Assembly: GCF_028640845.1 (NCBI RefSeq)
Contig: NC_080539.1
Coordinates: 191,031,436 to 191,095,435, forward strand
DNA from: Ahaetulla prasina
Taxonomy: Eukaryota; Chordata; Lepidosauria; Squamata; Colubridae
Reading direction: 5' to 3'
Length of the DNA: 64,000 nucleotides
Under the pieces are notes generated by a model that was not told where the DNA came from, did not search any database, and saw only the letters and a program-made list of their open reading frames with translations. Both the position numbers and the translations under genes were made by a program. Numbering within the stretch: the stretch's first letter is position 1; the number at the start of each line of letters is the position of its first letter. This document shows positions 10,865-21,165 of this stretch, piece by piece.

Positions 10865-10879
10865 ATTCCTTGAGTTCTT

Positions 10880-12139
10880 ATATTCCTTCCCTATCCTCTT
10901 CAAGACTGGAAAAAGGATTGAAATAGACTTCCTGAGTTCCCAGGATCTTGAACTTACTTCCTCTATCTTCAAAATCCAAGGTGATTGGGTTGTAGTTGTT
11001 TACAGAAGTATAATTTGTCTTTGCATAGGATCACAGGAAAGTACCGTATACTGTAACTGTCATGGGACTTGAATAATACTGAAAATTCCTGTCAGATTCA
11101 TCCTCTGGATCCCTAGTTCATAAACATATACAGTAGCCAACAACTTCTGTTTTCCTAATAGTAGACTGCCAACAACTACAAGTCTTTCTGTCATCTCGCT
11201 AGATGCAGCTGCTTCTCTCTATTTTTCAGGGGTCAATCATTCTACCTCTTATTCAACAAAATCCCTTTTCTGTCCCTGAAAATTCAAAACCCACTTCTTT
11301 TGCAAACCTCTACAAGTAATTTCTGAATTCCAGTGGTACAAAGTATCTTTTTTACCACTTGCTTCTGGTTCTCTCTCATCCACTGTTTTTGCATCCTTTG
11401 TTTGATTTTCTTACCAGAAAATCTTTGTTCTTTAATTTGATCACATCAGTTTAAATATGGTCACTCATGGCTTCCATTTTTTTTGTACTTTTTGTACAAA
11501 CACTACTGTGAGCTTATTTGATGCAAATATATGCTGAACTGTTTTCAGACAGGAAATACAAACATTACATGTACATGTATCAAGTACCATGTCCTGGTTT
11601 ATTGGTTTATTTTAGTCAAATGATTTTTTAATTGGTTGTAAGGGCATCTGTAAGACAAACAAAATCTCTAAGCTGTGGGACAATATCAGAGCTTTCCTTG
11701 AAGACTGCAGCTGATCATGGGGTTAAAACAAATGAAGACATCCTTTGATGTGGCCTGATATTGGATTGCTCATAGCTTATTTAATATCAGCAGCCATGTT
11801 TGATGGCATGCTAAGAACTTTTAGCATATGGAAGCTACAATAATCCATATAGTACTTCAATTAATAGCTAGTTTTTGCTTTAGCTGGGTCTTAGAAGCAG
11901 TTGCAGCTGATATAAACATTCTTAAACACAGTTGTCACAGTAAGATAATACTCAATATCATCAACATACCGATGGCATCTTGCTCAAGTCCTGTAATGAC
12001 TGCATCCAAGACTTTATTAGGGTTTTCCAATAAGGGTCAGCCATTAAGATGACACCAGTCAATTCCAACCCATTATTAATTTAAAACATGAAATAAATCT
12101 AGATTAAAAATATTGCTGAAAGACACCAGTGAGGAAACA
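10880..12139. other. No recognised feature (ATIC intron 2)
   Basis: AT-rich unique-looking DNA. I checked the minus strand for an ATIC exon 3 ([15 protein letters not shown] region) and did not see it. The short frames are unconvincing. Confidence 0.5.
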
Positions 12140-12845
12140 ATTATTTATTTTCTGGATTTACGTTCTCACCTATCTCACAGGATTCTAGGCAGCTCACAAC
12201 AACTGATAAAAATAAGTAAAAAAAACTAAATGACATTTCTATCAGAAGACATAAGTACAAGAGGAATCTCAAACTGCATACCAGATCAGTCAGGGGCAGT
12301 GTTATATATATATAGAGAGAGAGATGTCAACTCTCCTATCTCCAGGGGGAAAAAAATCCATAACCATTCTTGCTAAGGTTGAGTTTCTCTCTCTCCAGGT
12401 CCTTTCAGTCTCCAGGCAATGACCTAGTACCTGAATAGCATAATTTATCCAGCACCGGTAGAGTTGTATAATGAGATATATATATAATGGGATACCGATG
12501 ATGATTAACTCTCCCAGAGACAGAGGAGGGGAGAGAGACATGAGCTGACTAACCCAACATAACAGGGCCTAGGGCTGGATTTCTCTTCTACCATAACTTA
12601 CTGGTATCAGTCACGGGGGGGCGGGGGGAGAGGAAAAATATTGCAAAATAGCACCTCCCACTCTTAATCCCTGGAACTGGTCCAGCAAAATACCAAGCAA
12701 TGGTATCAAAAACCACTAAGAGATCCTGGAAGGCCAGAAAAGACTAGTCATCCTCATCCTAAGCCCTCCAAAGGTCAATGACCAGCATTATTAATGTTGC
12801 CTCAGTATTATGTAGCCTGGCCTGACTGAAAAGGTTCTAGATTAT
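12140..12845 (-). mobile_element. Old relic of the CR1/L3-type LINE
   Basis: The left end resembles the family 3' tail ('ctcacctatctcacaggattctaggcagctcacaac'). At 12640-12840 the plus strand parallels the RT region of the LINE at 4793-9285: 'gcacctcccactcttaatccctgg...ccagcaaaatacc...aatggtatcaaaaaccactaagag' matches the segment around 6020-6200. It is heavily mutated and internally deleted, with no open frame. A small TA microsatellite sits at 12303-12320. Confidence 0.65.
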
Positions 12846-13143
12846 CTGCTTCACCCAAGCCTGGCACAGCTGGGAACCTACCACTATTAGGACTTCATTA
12901 CCTTTCATGATGAAAATTAAACAATTAACAATGGAAGCATTATGAGCAATTTTATCAGAACACCTTGCAAATTTTAACACAACAGAATTCTGAGTTATAC
13001 AATAATGTTTCCCAGAACTGATGTCAGAAAGCTCTATCTGTGATGTAATGGAAGAAGCAAAGTGAGGCCTTGTCACCCTGATTGTCAGGCCAAGCCTAAA
13101 GTTAACACAGTAAGAGCTAATCAAGTCCAATCTTTTTTTTTAC

Positions 13144-13270
13144 CTGACATTCAAACCTGCATCCCGAAGAACTTTTGCTGTTCCTCCTGAAGCAACCAAA
13201 GTCAAACCCAAAGAAGTCAGACATTTTGCAAACTCCACCAGACCGGTTTTATCTGAGACACTAAATAAAG
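13144..13270 (-). CDS. ATIC: ATIC exon 2
   Basis: A 127-nt exon encoding [18 protein letters not shown] then [20 protein letters not shown] and GLNVR. This matches the N-terminal MGS-like fold of the IMP cyclohydrolase half of ATIC, which performs the last two steps of de novo purine synthesis in the cytosol. On the minus strand it is preceded by a pyrimidine-rich acceptor 'gtttttctttcag' and followed by a donor 'gtaaaaaa' at 13143. The phosphate-binding-type segment VASGGTAK is intact. Its first codon is completed by the last base of exon 1, and its last codon (AG|N) is split. Too short to show as a long ORF. I recall the vertebrate ATIC N-terminus well, and the match is extended and in frame. 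Confidence 0.93.
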
Positions 13271-15151
13271 CTGAAAGAAAAACAAATTATTTAATGAGAA
13301 TATTGATATATAGCAAAACCCCACATTCATACAGGACCAGCTAAATTCACTATAGTTCTATTTTAAGGACTGGTAATCATCAATGAAAAAGGAGATTGTT
13401 TTTACAAATTGATCTACCAAATAGGTTTCAGTCATACATTGCCTTTCCTGCTACCACTACATGGAAACACTGGCACTTTTTCTCAGCATAACTCAGCAAT
13501 AATCTTCTATAATTCAGCATTACAGTGTCAATCATCTTCAGTGTTGCTGGCATTGTAATTCACATCAGGAAGGCACTACTGGTGGAGGGAGCTAGTCCAG
13601 AATAAATTTTATTAGAATGAACAGGACTTGTAAACAACCTTGCAGCTTTTACAAAATGTCTTTTAAAAAAACATTTTCAAATTTTTTTCTGCCTTCCAAC
13701 TGATGTAATGCCTGAGAATAATGGGGCAATTGCTATAGCTGTTCCTTTTGTTGATTTACTTCTACTCAAATTATTTCATATATGTTTCCCAGTAATTCCA
13801 CAAGAGAAAAATGTATTGGCCACAAATAAGAGGGCAAAGTGTACTGTGAATATAACAGTCAAGATGAAAAATGTGAACTTAAATATAACATGGGGCTTTC
13901 AAGCTTATTTTATTCTCTTAGGATGATAAAAGCTAACTCTTTCCATCTTTTTTCCTTAATTTAAAGTGCATCTACAAAAATAAGTGCGAATATTCATATT
14001 TCTATTACCTGAATCAATCCACTTCAGGATAAAGACCTTTTCATCAAATGTGGACAGAAATGTAATTAGGCAGGACTGTCTGCTTTCTTTTTTTTTTTTT
14101 TTTTTACATTTATACCCCGCCCTTCTCCGAAGACTCAGGGCGGCTTACAGTGTATAAGGCAATAGTCTCATTCTATTTGTATATTTTTTACAAAGTCAAC
14201 TTATTGCCCCCCCAACAATCTGGGTCCTCATTTTACCTACCTTATAAAGGATGGAAGGCTGAGTCAACCTTGGGCCGGGCTCGAACCTGCAGTAATTGCA
14301 GGCTTTGTGTTCTTAATAACAGGCTGTTCTTAATAACAGGCCTTACCAGCCATTCACCGCCATTCTCTCATGCTATTCTAAGCAGTTATCCTAAATGCCT
14401 TTCAATGGGATAAGAGCTACTCTATTCTTAAAAATATGGTTTTGTACTCTGTCCTTCAATAGGATTCGAAGGATTCTATTTCATTCGAAGTTTGCGAATT
14501 TGCACCACAGTCATGAGAATCAAATAGTGAAATTCGCATTGCACTTTACGTTTAACACTGCAAAAAATATGCACAAAAGAAACCAGCAAACCAGGGAGAA
14601 AAGTTACGGATTGCGTTCATCGGGAGCCAAATTAGATGCAGAAAAAGGCAACCCTCTACCAATAGCTGAAAGGGATCATTCAACCCAAGAACGAAACTCC
14701 GCTCACTTCTGCTGATCTTCGTGGGCCTTAACTTGCGACTTGGACGGGGTGAGGTTAAAACTTTTAACCTATCAGGACACTGATTAACACCCAATCACCT
14801 AGTAGTCCACGCAGATGCTCTGTTTTCTAGCCTTTGTAGCTTTAGTGTAACGGTTTCCTTTCAATTTAGTCATACGGGGGAAAGCGTCAATGCAGGTCAC
14901 GAGGCTTGTTTCTGAATAACATGGGTAAGATCGGACAGAATTTCAGCACACAGCGTACACCAGGCTGAAGAGGAGCCATCCCAATCACCAAATCGGGCGG
15001 AGCCCTCCAATAAGCAAAAAACCAACAGGCGGTGTTCCCTTCTACTTTCAGAGAGGGGCGTATTTTGTTGCTGAGAAAGTAAACGAGCAAAACTTTTGCA
15101 ATGCAGTGAACCTGCAGGATCGAGATGCCAGGCATAGCAATCGAAACTCAC
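13271..15151 (-). other. ATIC: ATIC intron 1
   Basis: Bounded by the donor GTGAGT (15151-15146) and the acceptor CAG (13273-13271) on the minus strand. It contains one CR1-tailed SINE at 14088-14350. Otherwise 13274-14087 and 14351-15145 show no recognised feature. Confidence 0.85.
14088..14350 (-). mobile_element. CR1-tailed tRNA SINE, copy 1
   Basis: Read on the minus strand it has a B-box-like 'gcaggttcgagcccgg' and a core 'gactcagccttccatcc...ggtaaaatgaggacccag'. It ends 'gccgccctgagtcttcggag...gggcgggg' before a long A tail (T run at 14088-14105). The 3' end matches the tail of the CR1-type LINEs in this window. The 5' head is disturbed by a short duplication of 'ttcttaataacaggc'. Confidence 0.8.
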
Positions 15152-15173
15152 CCAGCTGCTGCCTCAAAGCCAT
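15152..15173 (-). CDS. ATIC: ATIC exon 1, coding part
   Basis: Twenty-two coding nucleotides, ATG GCT TTG AGG CAG CAG CTG G, give MALRQQL plus the first base of the next codon. They are followed directly by a consensus donor GTGAGT. Joined to exon 2 the frame reads [15 protein letters not shown], the expected start of ATIC (vertebrate orthologues begin with a short variable leader then LALFSVSDK). The ATG has a purine at -3 ('aaacATGG'). This assigns the start codon, exon phase and transcription direction. Confidence 0.88.
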
Positions 15174-15420
15174 GTTTGTAGACCCTCCGCAAGAAAACAG
15201 TCCCCGAGAAGAACAAGCGGCAAGAAAGAGAGCCTGCTCCTCGCGGGCGGGTATAAATGAGAAGGTGGTAATCGAAGAAGGGGGTGGAGTTACGATTGCA
15301 TGCCGGGAAGGCGGGGAGAGAACTGAATCGCTGAGCTTTGATACAGAAGTACGGGGAAGTTTGGCCTTGCTGAAAGAAAGGAGGCTTTGATGCGGTAACA
15401 GTATCTTCTACCTCGTTTGT
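15174..15420 (-). promoter_or_regulatory. ATIC: ATIC 5' UTR and promoter region
   Basis: Directly upstream of the ATG the base composition becomes GC-richer. On the minus strand 'ctcatttataccc' at about 15251-15263 is TATA-like, and an ETS-like 'cttcccgg' lies further upstream near 15305. The transcription start cannot be fixed from sequence alone. The region between 15146 and about 15420 is free of recognised repeats, unlike its surroundings. Confidence 0.5.
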
Positions 15421-15540
15421 ACCATGCAAAACTCCGTAGATCCACGCAATCTTGGTATACGATTGTTCCTTGCATTTTTTTCTTTATGCAAAGCTAGTCA
15501 TGTAGTTAGATTTGCATGTTTCAGCAATGTGGGTGATATC

Positions 15541-15736
15541 AGTGCAGTTAAGTTAGTAACCCTGGTTGTTAAGTGAATCTGGTTTCCCTATTGACTTTGC
15601 TTGTCAAGTCAAAAAGATGATCATGTGACCACGGAGATACTGCAATGCTGAGTGAAAGATGGTCATAAGTCACTTTTTTCAGTGCCATTGTAATTTTGGT
15701 TACTAAATGAACTGTTGTAAGTTGAGGACTATCTGT
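15541..15736 (+). mobile_element. MITE family M, copy 4, truncated
   Basis: Contains 'gcagttaagttagtaaccctggttgttaagtg' and ends 'gttgaggactatctg', matching the right half of copy 2. The left half is missing. Confidence 0.7.
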
Positions 15737-15820
15737 ATCTTGCATAAATAGAATATATCTAGAATAATATAATAAAATTAAATACCTTTAATTTAAATCC
15801 AGCTTTTCATTAGTGTAAAA

Positions 15821-15993
15821 CAGGGATACCAACCCCCGATCCATGGACTGGCACCAGTTCACAACATGCTAGCAACTGGGCTGTGCAAACAAGCGAAGCC
15901 TCATCCCTGGCATGCAGGCAATAATAAAACCACTGCTACTCCACCTTGGTCCATGGATAAAACTTTCTCCCTGGAAACGGTTGGGGGCTGTTG
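15821..15993. mobile_element. hAT MITE, 8-bp TSD
   Basis: A 173-bp element between perfect 8-bp duplications GTGTAAAA (15813-15820 and 15994-16001). Ends are CAGGGATACCAACCCCC on the left and, complemented, CAACAGCCCCCAACC on the right. It is related to the MITE at 900-1075 and lies upstream of the ATIC promoter. Confidence 0.85.
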
Positions 15994-16109
15994 GTGTAAA
16001 ACATTACAAAACAGATCTTGATGCTACCTGGATGTGATATTCTTTTTTTAAGTACTAAGTAAATCTAATATGTTCAAGAAAAAACATACCCAGCACCTTC
16101 AGTCTTTCT

Positions 16110-16720
16110 TTATGGGATTTAGCCTTGAGACCTAATTACTTTTTTTGCCTTTTGAAACTATTCCCATCAAGGGTGGTGCCCAGAACTAGATACAATATTG
16201 AGGTCATTCTCTCTAAAGCAAAATAGTGGATCAATTACTTAATGGAATTTGGAAATCACCTTACGTTAATGTGATTTGCAATCAACTGTGCATTTGATTT
16301 CTTGTGCTTTTGTTCGTATTAAATTTCAGTTCAGTTTTCAAACTCATCAAAGTTATTTTGAATATTATTTCTGTCTTCTAGCATATTAGCAATTCCAGTT
16401 TTGTGTCATTTGCAAATTGAGGTTTTACTCCACCTGTTTCATTGAAATCATTAATAAAATTGAGGAATAGAGAGGGCAATATTCTACCTTTTGCACCCAA
16501 TATCACTCTCCAATTTGATAAAAAACCATTGATGATATTTCATTATGGTTAGTACTATTATAACAAACACCTCTAGCTACAAAAGTGTTGCATTACCCCA
16601 GTTTACCCTAATTAACACAGGATTGCAGTAACTTTACAGTTACTCTCAAGTCTAGTCTAAGACTTGTTCTTGACAAATTTATGTGGATTTTGAGTTATTA
16701 TGGTATGTTTTTTCAAGGGG
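16110..16720 (-). mobile_element. Ancient CR1-type 3' region relic
   Basis: Words such as 'ctagcatattagcaattccagttttgtgtcatttgcaaattgag' and 'attaataaaattgaggaatagag' are characteristic of decayed CR1 RT-coding sequence seen in antisense. No frame survives. The boundaries are approximate. Confidence 0.55.
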
Positions 16721-17250
16721 AATCTGAAAATCTGTTCTAGTCTTTCCAGGTATTGATCCAGATTAATTGGCCCTCCAGTCATCTGCACTAATTCTCTGGA
16801 ATTTCCTAAATATAAAACTTCAGCCAATCAGCTAATTACTTCAGATGTAATCCAGATGGTACCTCTATTAGTCTTGAGCTCCTTTTCCAATTTCCACCTC
16901 CTTTATGGAAATCCAGAATCCAAAATATATAGAATTACATAATAGCAGGGTTGGAAGAGACCTTGGAGGTCGTCTAACCCAACCTCAAGTAGGAAACCCT
17001 ATATAATTCTGGACAAATGACTGTCCAATTTTTTCTTTAAAACTTCCAGTGATAGAGCAATCACTTCTGGAAGCAAGCCATTCCACTGACTAATTTTCTA
17101 CTGATAAGAAATTGTTTTTTAATTCTAAGTTGGATCTATCCGATAAGTTTCTACCCATTATTTGTTGTCCTGTCCACAAGCGCTTTGGAGAATAGGCTGG
17201 CCCTTTCTTTCCTGTTCAAACCCTCAAATATTGGAAGACTATCATACCAC

Positions 17251-17513
17251 CTTTTTTTTTTAATTTGAATTTATATCCCGCCCTTCTCCGAAGACTCAGG
17301 GCGGCTTACACTGTGTTAAGCAATAGTCTTCATCCATTTGTATATTATATACAAAGTCAACTTTTATTGCCCCCAACAATCTGGGTCCTCATTTTACCTA
17401 CCTTATAAAGGATGGAAGGCTGAGTCGACCTTGGGCCTGGTGGGACTTGAACTTGCAGTAATTGCAAGCAGCTGTGTTAATAACAGACAGACTTTGCTGA
17501 GCCACCAGAGGCC
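17251..17513 (-). mobile_element. CR1-tailed tRNA SINE, copy 2
   Basis: The minus strand begins 'ggcctctggtggctcagcaaag', has the B-box-like 'caagttcaagtcccac', and the core 'actcagccttccatcc'. It ends with the same 'taagccgccctgagtcttcg' tail as copy 1 before an A run. It is full length from tRNA head to tail. Confidence 0.85.
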
Positions 17514-17538
17514 TTTAATCCTCTTTAATAGACTAGGC

Positions 17539-18504
17539 TGAGTGTCAGCAACCCATGGCTCCAGAGCCGCATGTGGCTCTTTGACCAATCTCTTGCGGCT
17601 CCCTACCGACCCGGTTGTGCAACCTGTCTCCACCCCAAGAAGGTGTGAGCCTCTCTGCACAGCTTCGCGGCTGAAGCACCCCTAGCATTTTCTCCGCACT
17701 GCCTGTGACTGGCTGCTTTTTGCAATTCCATGGTCTTTGTGGGCAGCTCAGCGCCAGCCACGGTCCCCTTTGTGTTGGCTCGGGAAGGAAGGGAATGGCG
17801 AGGAGCAACCACTGCCAGATGCAGGGAGGGAAGAACTCTGGCTCTCCTGCGCAGCGCGGCCAGCTTCTCATCTGAGCATAAATGGCGGCAGCGGGAAGAG
17901 CGGCAGGGTGTCCTGCTTGTGCACGTGCGCATGAGAGAGAAATAAGAGGGAGAAAAGGGGAGAGAGAGAGAGAGAAATGAGAAAATGATGGAGGGAGAGA
18001 ATGAGAGAGAGGAAAAAGAAACAAATGAGAGAGAGAATGGGGTGAGGGAGAGAGATGAGAAACCTGGAGGGAGAGAAAGAAAGAGGAAGACATGAGAAAA
18101 GGAGAGAAAGAGAGAGGAAAAAGAAAAATAGGAAGAGAGAGAAATGAGAGAAATGAGAAAATGATGGAGGAGAAAATGAGAGGAAAAAGAAACGAGAGAG
18201 AAAGGGAGAGGGAGAGAGAAATGAGAGAGGGAAACAAATGAGGGAGAGAAAGGAAGAAAGGAAGAAAGAAAGAAAGAAGAGAGGGAGAGGAAAAAGAAAT
18301 GAGAGGGAGAGAGAGAGAAAGACAGACCCATTTCCCACAGAAAACACTGGGAGCCACAAAACCTGGATAGGGTGGTGGTGGTCATATGACTGGATGGGAA
18401 TGACATTGAGTTGGCCAAGCCCACCCAGATTTTGTGGCTCCCGGTATTTTCTGTGGAAATCAGGTCCAAATGGCTCTTTGAGTGTTTAAGGTTGCAGACT
18501 CATG
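17539..18504. mobile_element. hAT element with purine-rich interior
   Basis: Flanked by near-perfect 8-bp copies GACTAGGC (17531-17538) and GGCTAGGC (18505-18512). Terminal sequences TGAGTGTCAGCAACC and, complemented, CATGAGTCTGCAACC are inverted. The interior carries 'ggctccagagccgcatgtggctcttt' near one end and 'aaatggctctttg' near the other. About 400 bp (17935-18335) is almost pure (gaga/ggaga/aaatgag)n. No transposase is present. Long pyrimidine-run frames on the minus strand are artefacts. Confidence 0.75.
17935..18335 (+). repeat. Polypurine tract
   Basis: About 400 bp of nearly uninterrupted A/G with recurring 'gagagagaaatgag' units inside the hAT element. Serine/phenylalanine/leucine-rich frames on the opposite strand are composition artefacts. 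Confidence 0.9.
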
Positions 18505-18595
18505 GGCTAGGCATACCCAGTTCCTGCAACTATTCATTGTATTCTTTAGCCTCTAGTCTCCTAATCATCTTTGTTGCTCTGTTTCTCAACATATA

Positions 18596-19135
18596 AGCAT
18601 ATGCTGAGCAACACTCAGCTTTAATTTGTTCATTAGATACCATTAAGTTAGCCTTCAAACTTTTAGTGAATGTGCATACACCATCTTGATAGTTTTCAGC
18701 AATAATTCCTAATTTTTCCAAGGACATTTGAACATTGTCTTTGATTATTCCCTCTTGCCAAGCATAATCACTTTTTCTAGTCCATTATCAGCTCACATCA
18801 CATGCTCTAAATTTGTGAGTTTTTGCTTGCTGAATATACTTCAAAGCAATAGTCGGCCTTTATTAGGAAAGATTGTGAAACTGTTACCAGCATTTCCAGA
18901 TATGCAATTCAAAAATTTCTATTCTTTTCTTCTCCCTGTTTCTCATTGCCCTATTTTCACAGCCTTATATTAATACTAGAAAAACTATTGCTGTAGCTAT
19001 TATACTTTTTATGCTGAATTCTTTATTTTACCAGTATGCTGCCCGTTCCAATAACATTAGCTAACCTTTATTGTCACTTTTTTCTATGAACAAACTGGCA
19101 CAAATTAAAAATGAAATTCTGATGCCCCTCTCCCT
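18596..19135. other. No recognised feature
   Basis: AT-rich intergenic DNA with no clear repeat, ending in a C/T-rich and (ca/ta)n microsatellite at about 19130-19245. Confidence 0.5.
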
Positions 19136-19251
19136 CCCTCCCTCTCCCACTATTTATACACACACATACATGCATACATACATGCACAGACATATCCATA
19201 TGCTATGTATATATATACACACACATACATACATACATACTCACACATGTA

Positions 19252-20438
19252 CAGTGCCTTCAGGCTCCCTTCAAAGAATTCAGGCTCCCTTCACTTTTGT
19301 CAATTTTGTTATGCAGCAGCCTGATTCTACAGTTATTGAATTTTTCTCTCTCGTTAATCTACACACAGTAAACCATAAAGACAAAGTGAAAATACAATTT
19401 TAGAAATGTCTGTAAATTTATTAAAAATAAAAAACTGAAATATCACATTGGCATAAGAATTCAGACTCTTCACTCAATGCTTTGTTGAAGCATCTTTAGC
19501 AGCAATTACAGCCTTGGTCTTTTGGGGTACGACACAACAAGCTTTGCACACCTGGATTGGGGGATTTTCTACTATTCCTCCTTGCAAATCCTCTCAAGCT
19601 CAGTCAGGTTGGGTGGTCACCATCAGTGGACAGCCATTTTCAGGTTCCACCAGAGATGTTCAATAGGGTTCAAATCAGGGTTCTAGCTGGGCCACTCTAG
19701 GACATTCACAGAGTTGTCCCTAAGCCATTCCTGCATTGTCTTGGCTGTGTGCTTGTGATTGTTGTCATGTTGGAAAGTGAACGTTTGGCCAGCCTGAGGT
19801 CCTGAGCACTGGAACAAGTTTTCATTGAGATATCCCTATACTTTGCTCCATTCAGCTTTCCCTCAATCCTGACCAGATTCCCAGCTCCTGCTGCTGAAAA
19901 ACACCCCCACAGCATAATGTTACCACCACCATGCTTCACTCTTGGGATGGTATTGGGCAGGTGATGAGCGGTGGTTTCCTCCAGACATAACATTTAGAAT
20001 TGAGGCCAAACAGTTCAATCTTAGTTTCATCAGACCAGAAAAACTTGTTCCTCATAGTCTGAGAGTCCTTCAGATGCTTTTATGCAAACTCCAAATGGGC
20101 TTTCATGTGTTTTGCACTGAGGAGAGGCTTCCATTTAGCCACTCTCTCATAAAACCCAGGTCAGTGGAGGGTTGCAATTTATGGTTGTCTTTCTGGAACT
20201 CTGCCCCATCTCCACACAGGATCTCTGGAACTCAGTCAGAGTGTTAGCTAGCCTGCTGCTTGCTGCCATGGCAAAGTAGGAAGGGGTCAGTGGAGAATTT
20301 TTCATTGTGACTTTACAACTACAGTCTGGGCTTTGCTAAGTATAGAGAGAAAAGTGAATTTCAATAACTGTAGAATCAGGCTGCACCATAACTAAATTGA
20401 CAAAAGTGAAGTGGGTCTGAATACTCTCTGAATGCACA
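19252..20438 (-). mobile_element. Tc1/mariner element relic
   Basis: Flanking TA dinucleotides (19250-19251 and 20439-20440) border long inverted repeats. Both ends share 'cacttttgtcaattt' and 'gcagcctgattctacagttattgaa'. The interior is the antisense of a Tc1-type transposase. The minus frame 19706-19993 shows the DDE-domain signature [18 protein letters not shown]. The N-terminal DNA-binding part is missing, because the sequence jumps from the mid-domain near 20250 to the right inverted repeat. Stops and frameshifts break the rest. This lineage is frequent in fish and reptiles. Confidence 0.85.
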
Positions 20439-20641
20439 TATTAATCACAGTTCATTTTGAATATATAACAGAAAAAGGAGTCCTGAGAGGTAAGAAGATT
20501 GATATATGGCATAGAATCTAGATGTTCTGCTTCGAATACTGCAAAGCTTCCTCCCAGAAAGTAACATAGTCATGGATAAATTGTGTAGTTTCCTTTAAAG
20601 AAGAATAAAGGAGAATATTTGTACTCAGGGTTAGTATGCAG

Positions 20642-20758
20642 GGTCCTTGGTGCTCTCTGAGTTTGGATGTTTTCTTGTAGACATTTCATTACCCAAATTA
20701 CCCAAACATCAGTACCAAGATCATGAATGTCAACCAAGCTCAGAGAGCACTAAGGACC
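20642..20758. mobile_element. Short inverted-repeat element with a decayed hammerhead-like core
   Basis: Arms 20642-20666 and 20734-20758 are 25-bp inverted repeats with about two mismatches (GGTCCTTGGTGCTCTCTGAG...). Between them, on the minus strand from 20712 to 20680, the sequence reads CTGATGT, then a GGGTAAT/GGGTAAT-containing stretch, then GAAATGTC. Penelope-like retroelements carry minimal hammerhead ribozymes of form CTGANGA-stem-GAAACGTC, and this looks like a mutated one. Active self-cleavage is unlikely because the CTGANGA core and GAAAC are altered. Confidence 0.45.
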
Positions 20759-20931
20759 CCTCATACTGTCCATTTTTATTCCTGAATCTCAGTGAGATGG
20801 GTGTTACTCACATGGAGACATTTCCTAGAAGGCAATAAAAGACCTTTTGAGGTATGCACTGATCATGAGAACCTTGATGCGCTAAAAACTCCCCAGAAGC
20901 TTTTACCCAACAGGTGAAGTGGGCGCAGTAC

Positions 20932-21165
20932 AGTCTTGGGATTCAAATAATTTAACAACCAGTTCTCTGCCCTAATGATTGACTGGGTAAGCATGGCCTA
21001 GTGGTCCATGTGACTGGGTGGGCGTGGCCGTCTTGACGTCACTCATCACACCCAGCCCCGCCTCCCAGCCACTCACCTCAAAGGCAGAGGTGGGATTCAG
21101 CCAGTTCAGACCAGTTCAGGCTAATCCCACCCCTGGCTGGTCCTGTCTCCGCCCGTTTTTCAGCC
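20932..21165. mobile_element. hAT-like fragments of the 'gggcgtggc' family
   Basis: Contains 'caaccagttctctgcc', 'gactgggtgggcgtggcc' and then a compact inverted pair 'cagaggtgggattcagcc' / 'ctaatcccacccctgg'. The words match the ends of the larger elements at 23717-30208 and 30892-31851. No clean duplication was found. Confidence 0.45.

Larger units (their letters stand above)
3363..10879 (-). mobile_element. L1 LINE, 5'-truncated, 15-bp TSD, hosting a CR1-type LINE
   Basis: A perfect 15-bp duplication ATTCCTTGAGTTCTT (3363-3377 and 10865-10879) brackets the element. Minus-strand reading enters L1 ORF2 between endonuclease and reverse transcriptase at 10864, passes through the RT to 9286, is interrupted by another LINE to about 4793, and resumes to the ORF2 C-terminus. 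The 3' end is an A tail (T run from 3377). Before the tail, C-rich runs on the plus strand mean a G-rich 3' UTR. ORF1 and the endonuclease are absent, so the copy was 5'-truncated when it inserted. It lies in ATIC intron 2 in the gene's sense orientation. Confidence 0.9.
16925..18595 (-). mobile_element. CR1 3' fragment split by a SINE and a hAT element
   Basis: The plus strand starts 'agaattacataatagcagggttggaagagacc', the antisense of the classical CR1 3' end. It continues 'ccttggaggtcgtctaaccc' to 'ggaagactatcatacca'. After the two insertions (17251-17513 and 17539-18504) it resumes with 'gcatacccagttcctgcaac' and 'ctaatcatctttgttgctctg', the expected next CR1 words. This order shows that both insertions are younger than the CR1. 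Confidence 0.75.

Noticed and set aside
1..13143. ATIC exon 3
   Set aside because: Searched by eye on the minus strand for the [20 protein letters not shown] region and not seen. Probably left of the window.
14088..17513. tRNA genes suggested by A/B-box-like words
   Set aside because: The boxes belong to SINE heads, and no full cloverleaf is supported.
17545..18469. Minus-strand frames of 163-288 codons
   Set aside because: They cross the polypurine interior of a hAT element and its flanks. Composition artefact.
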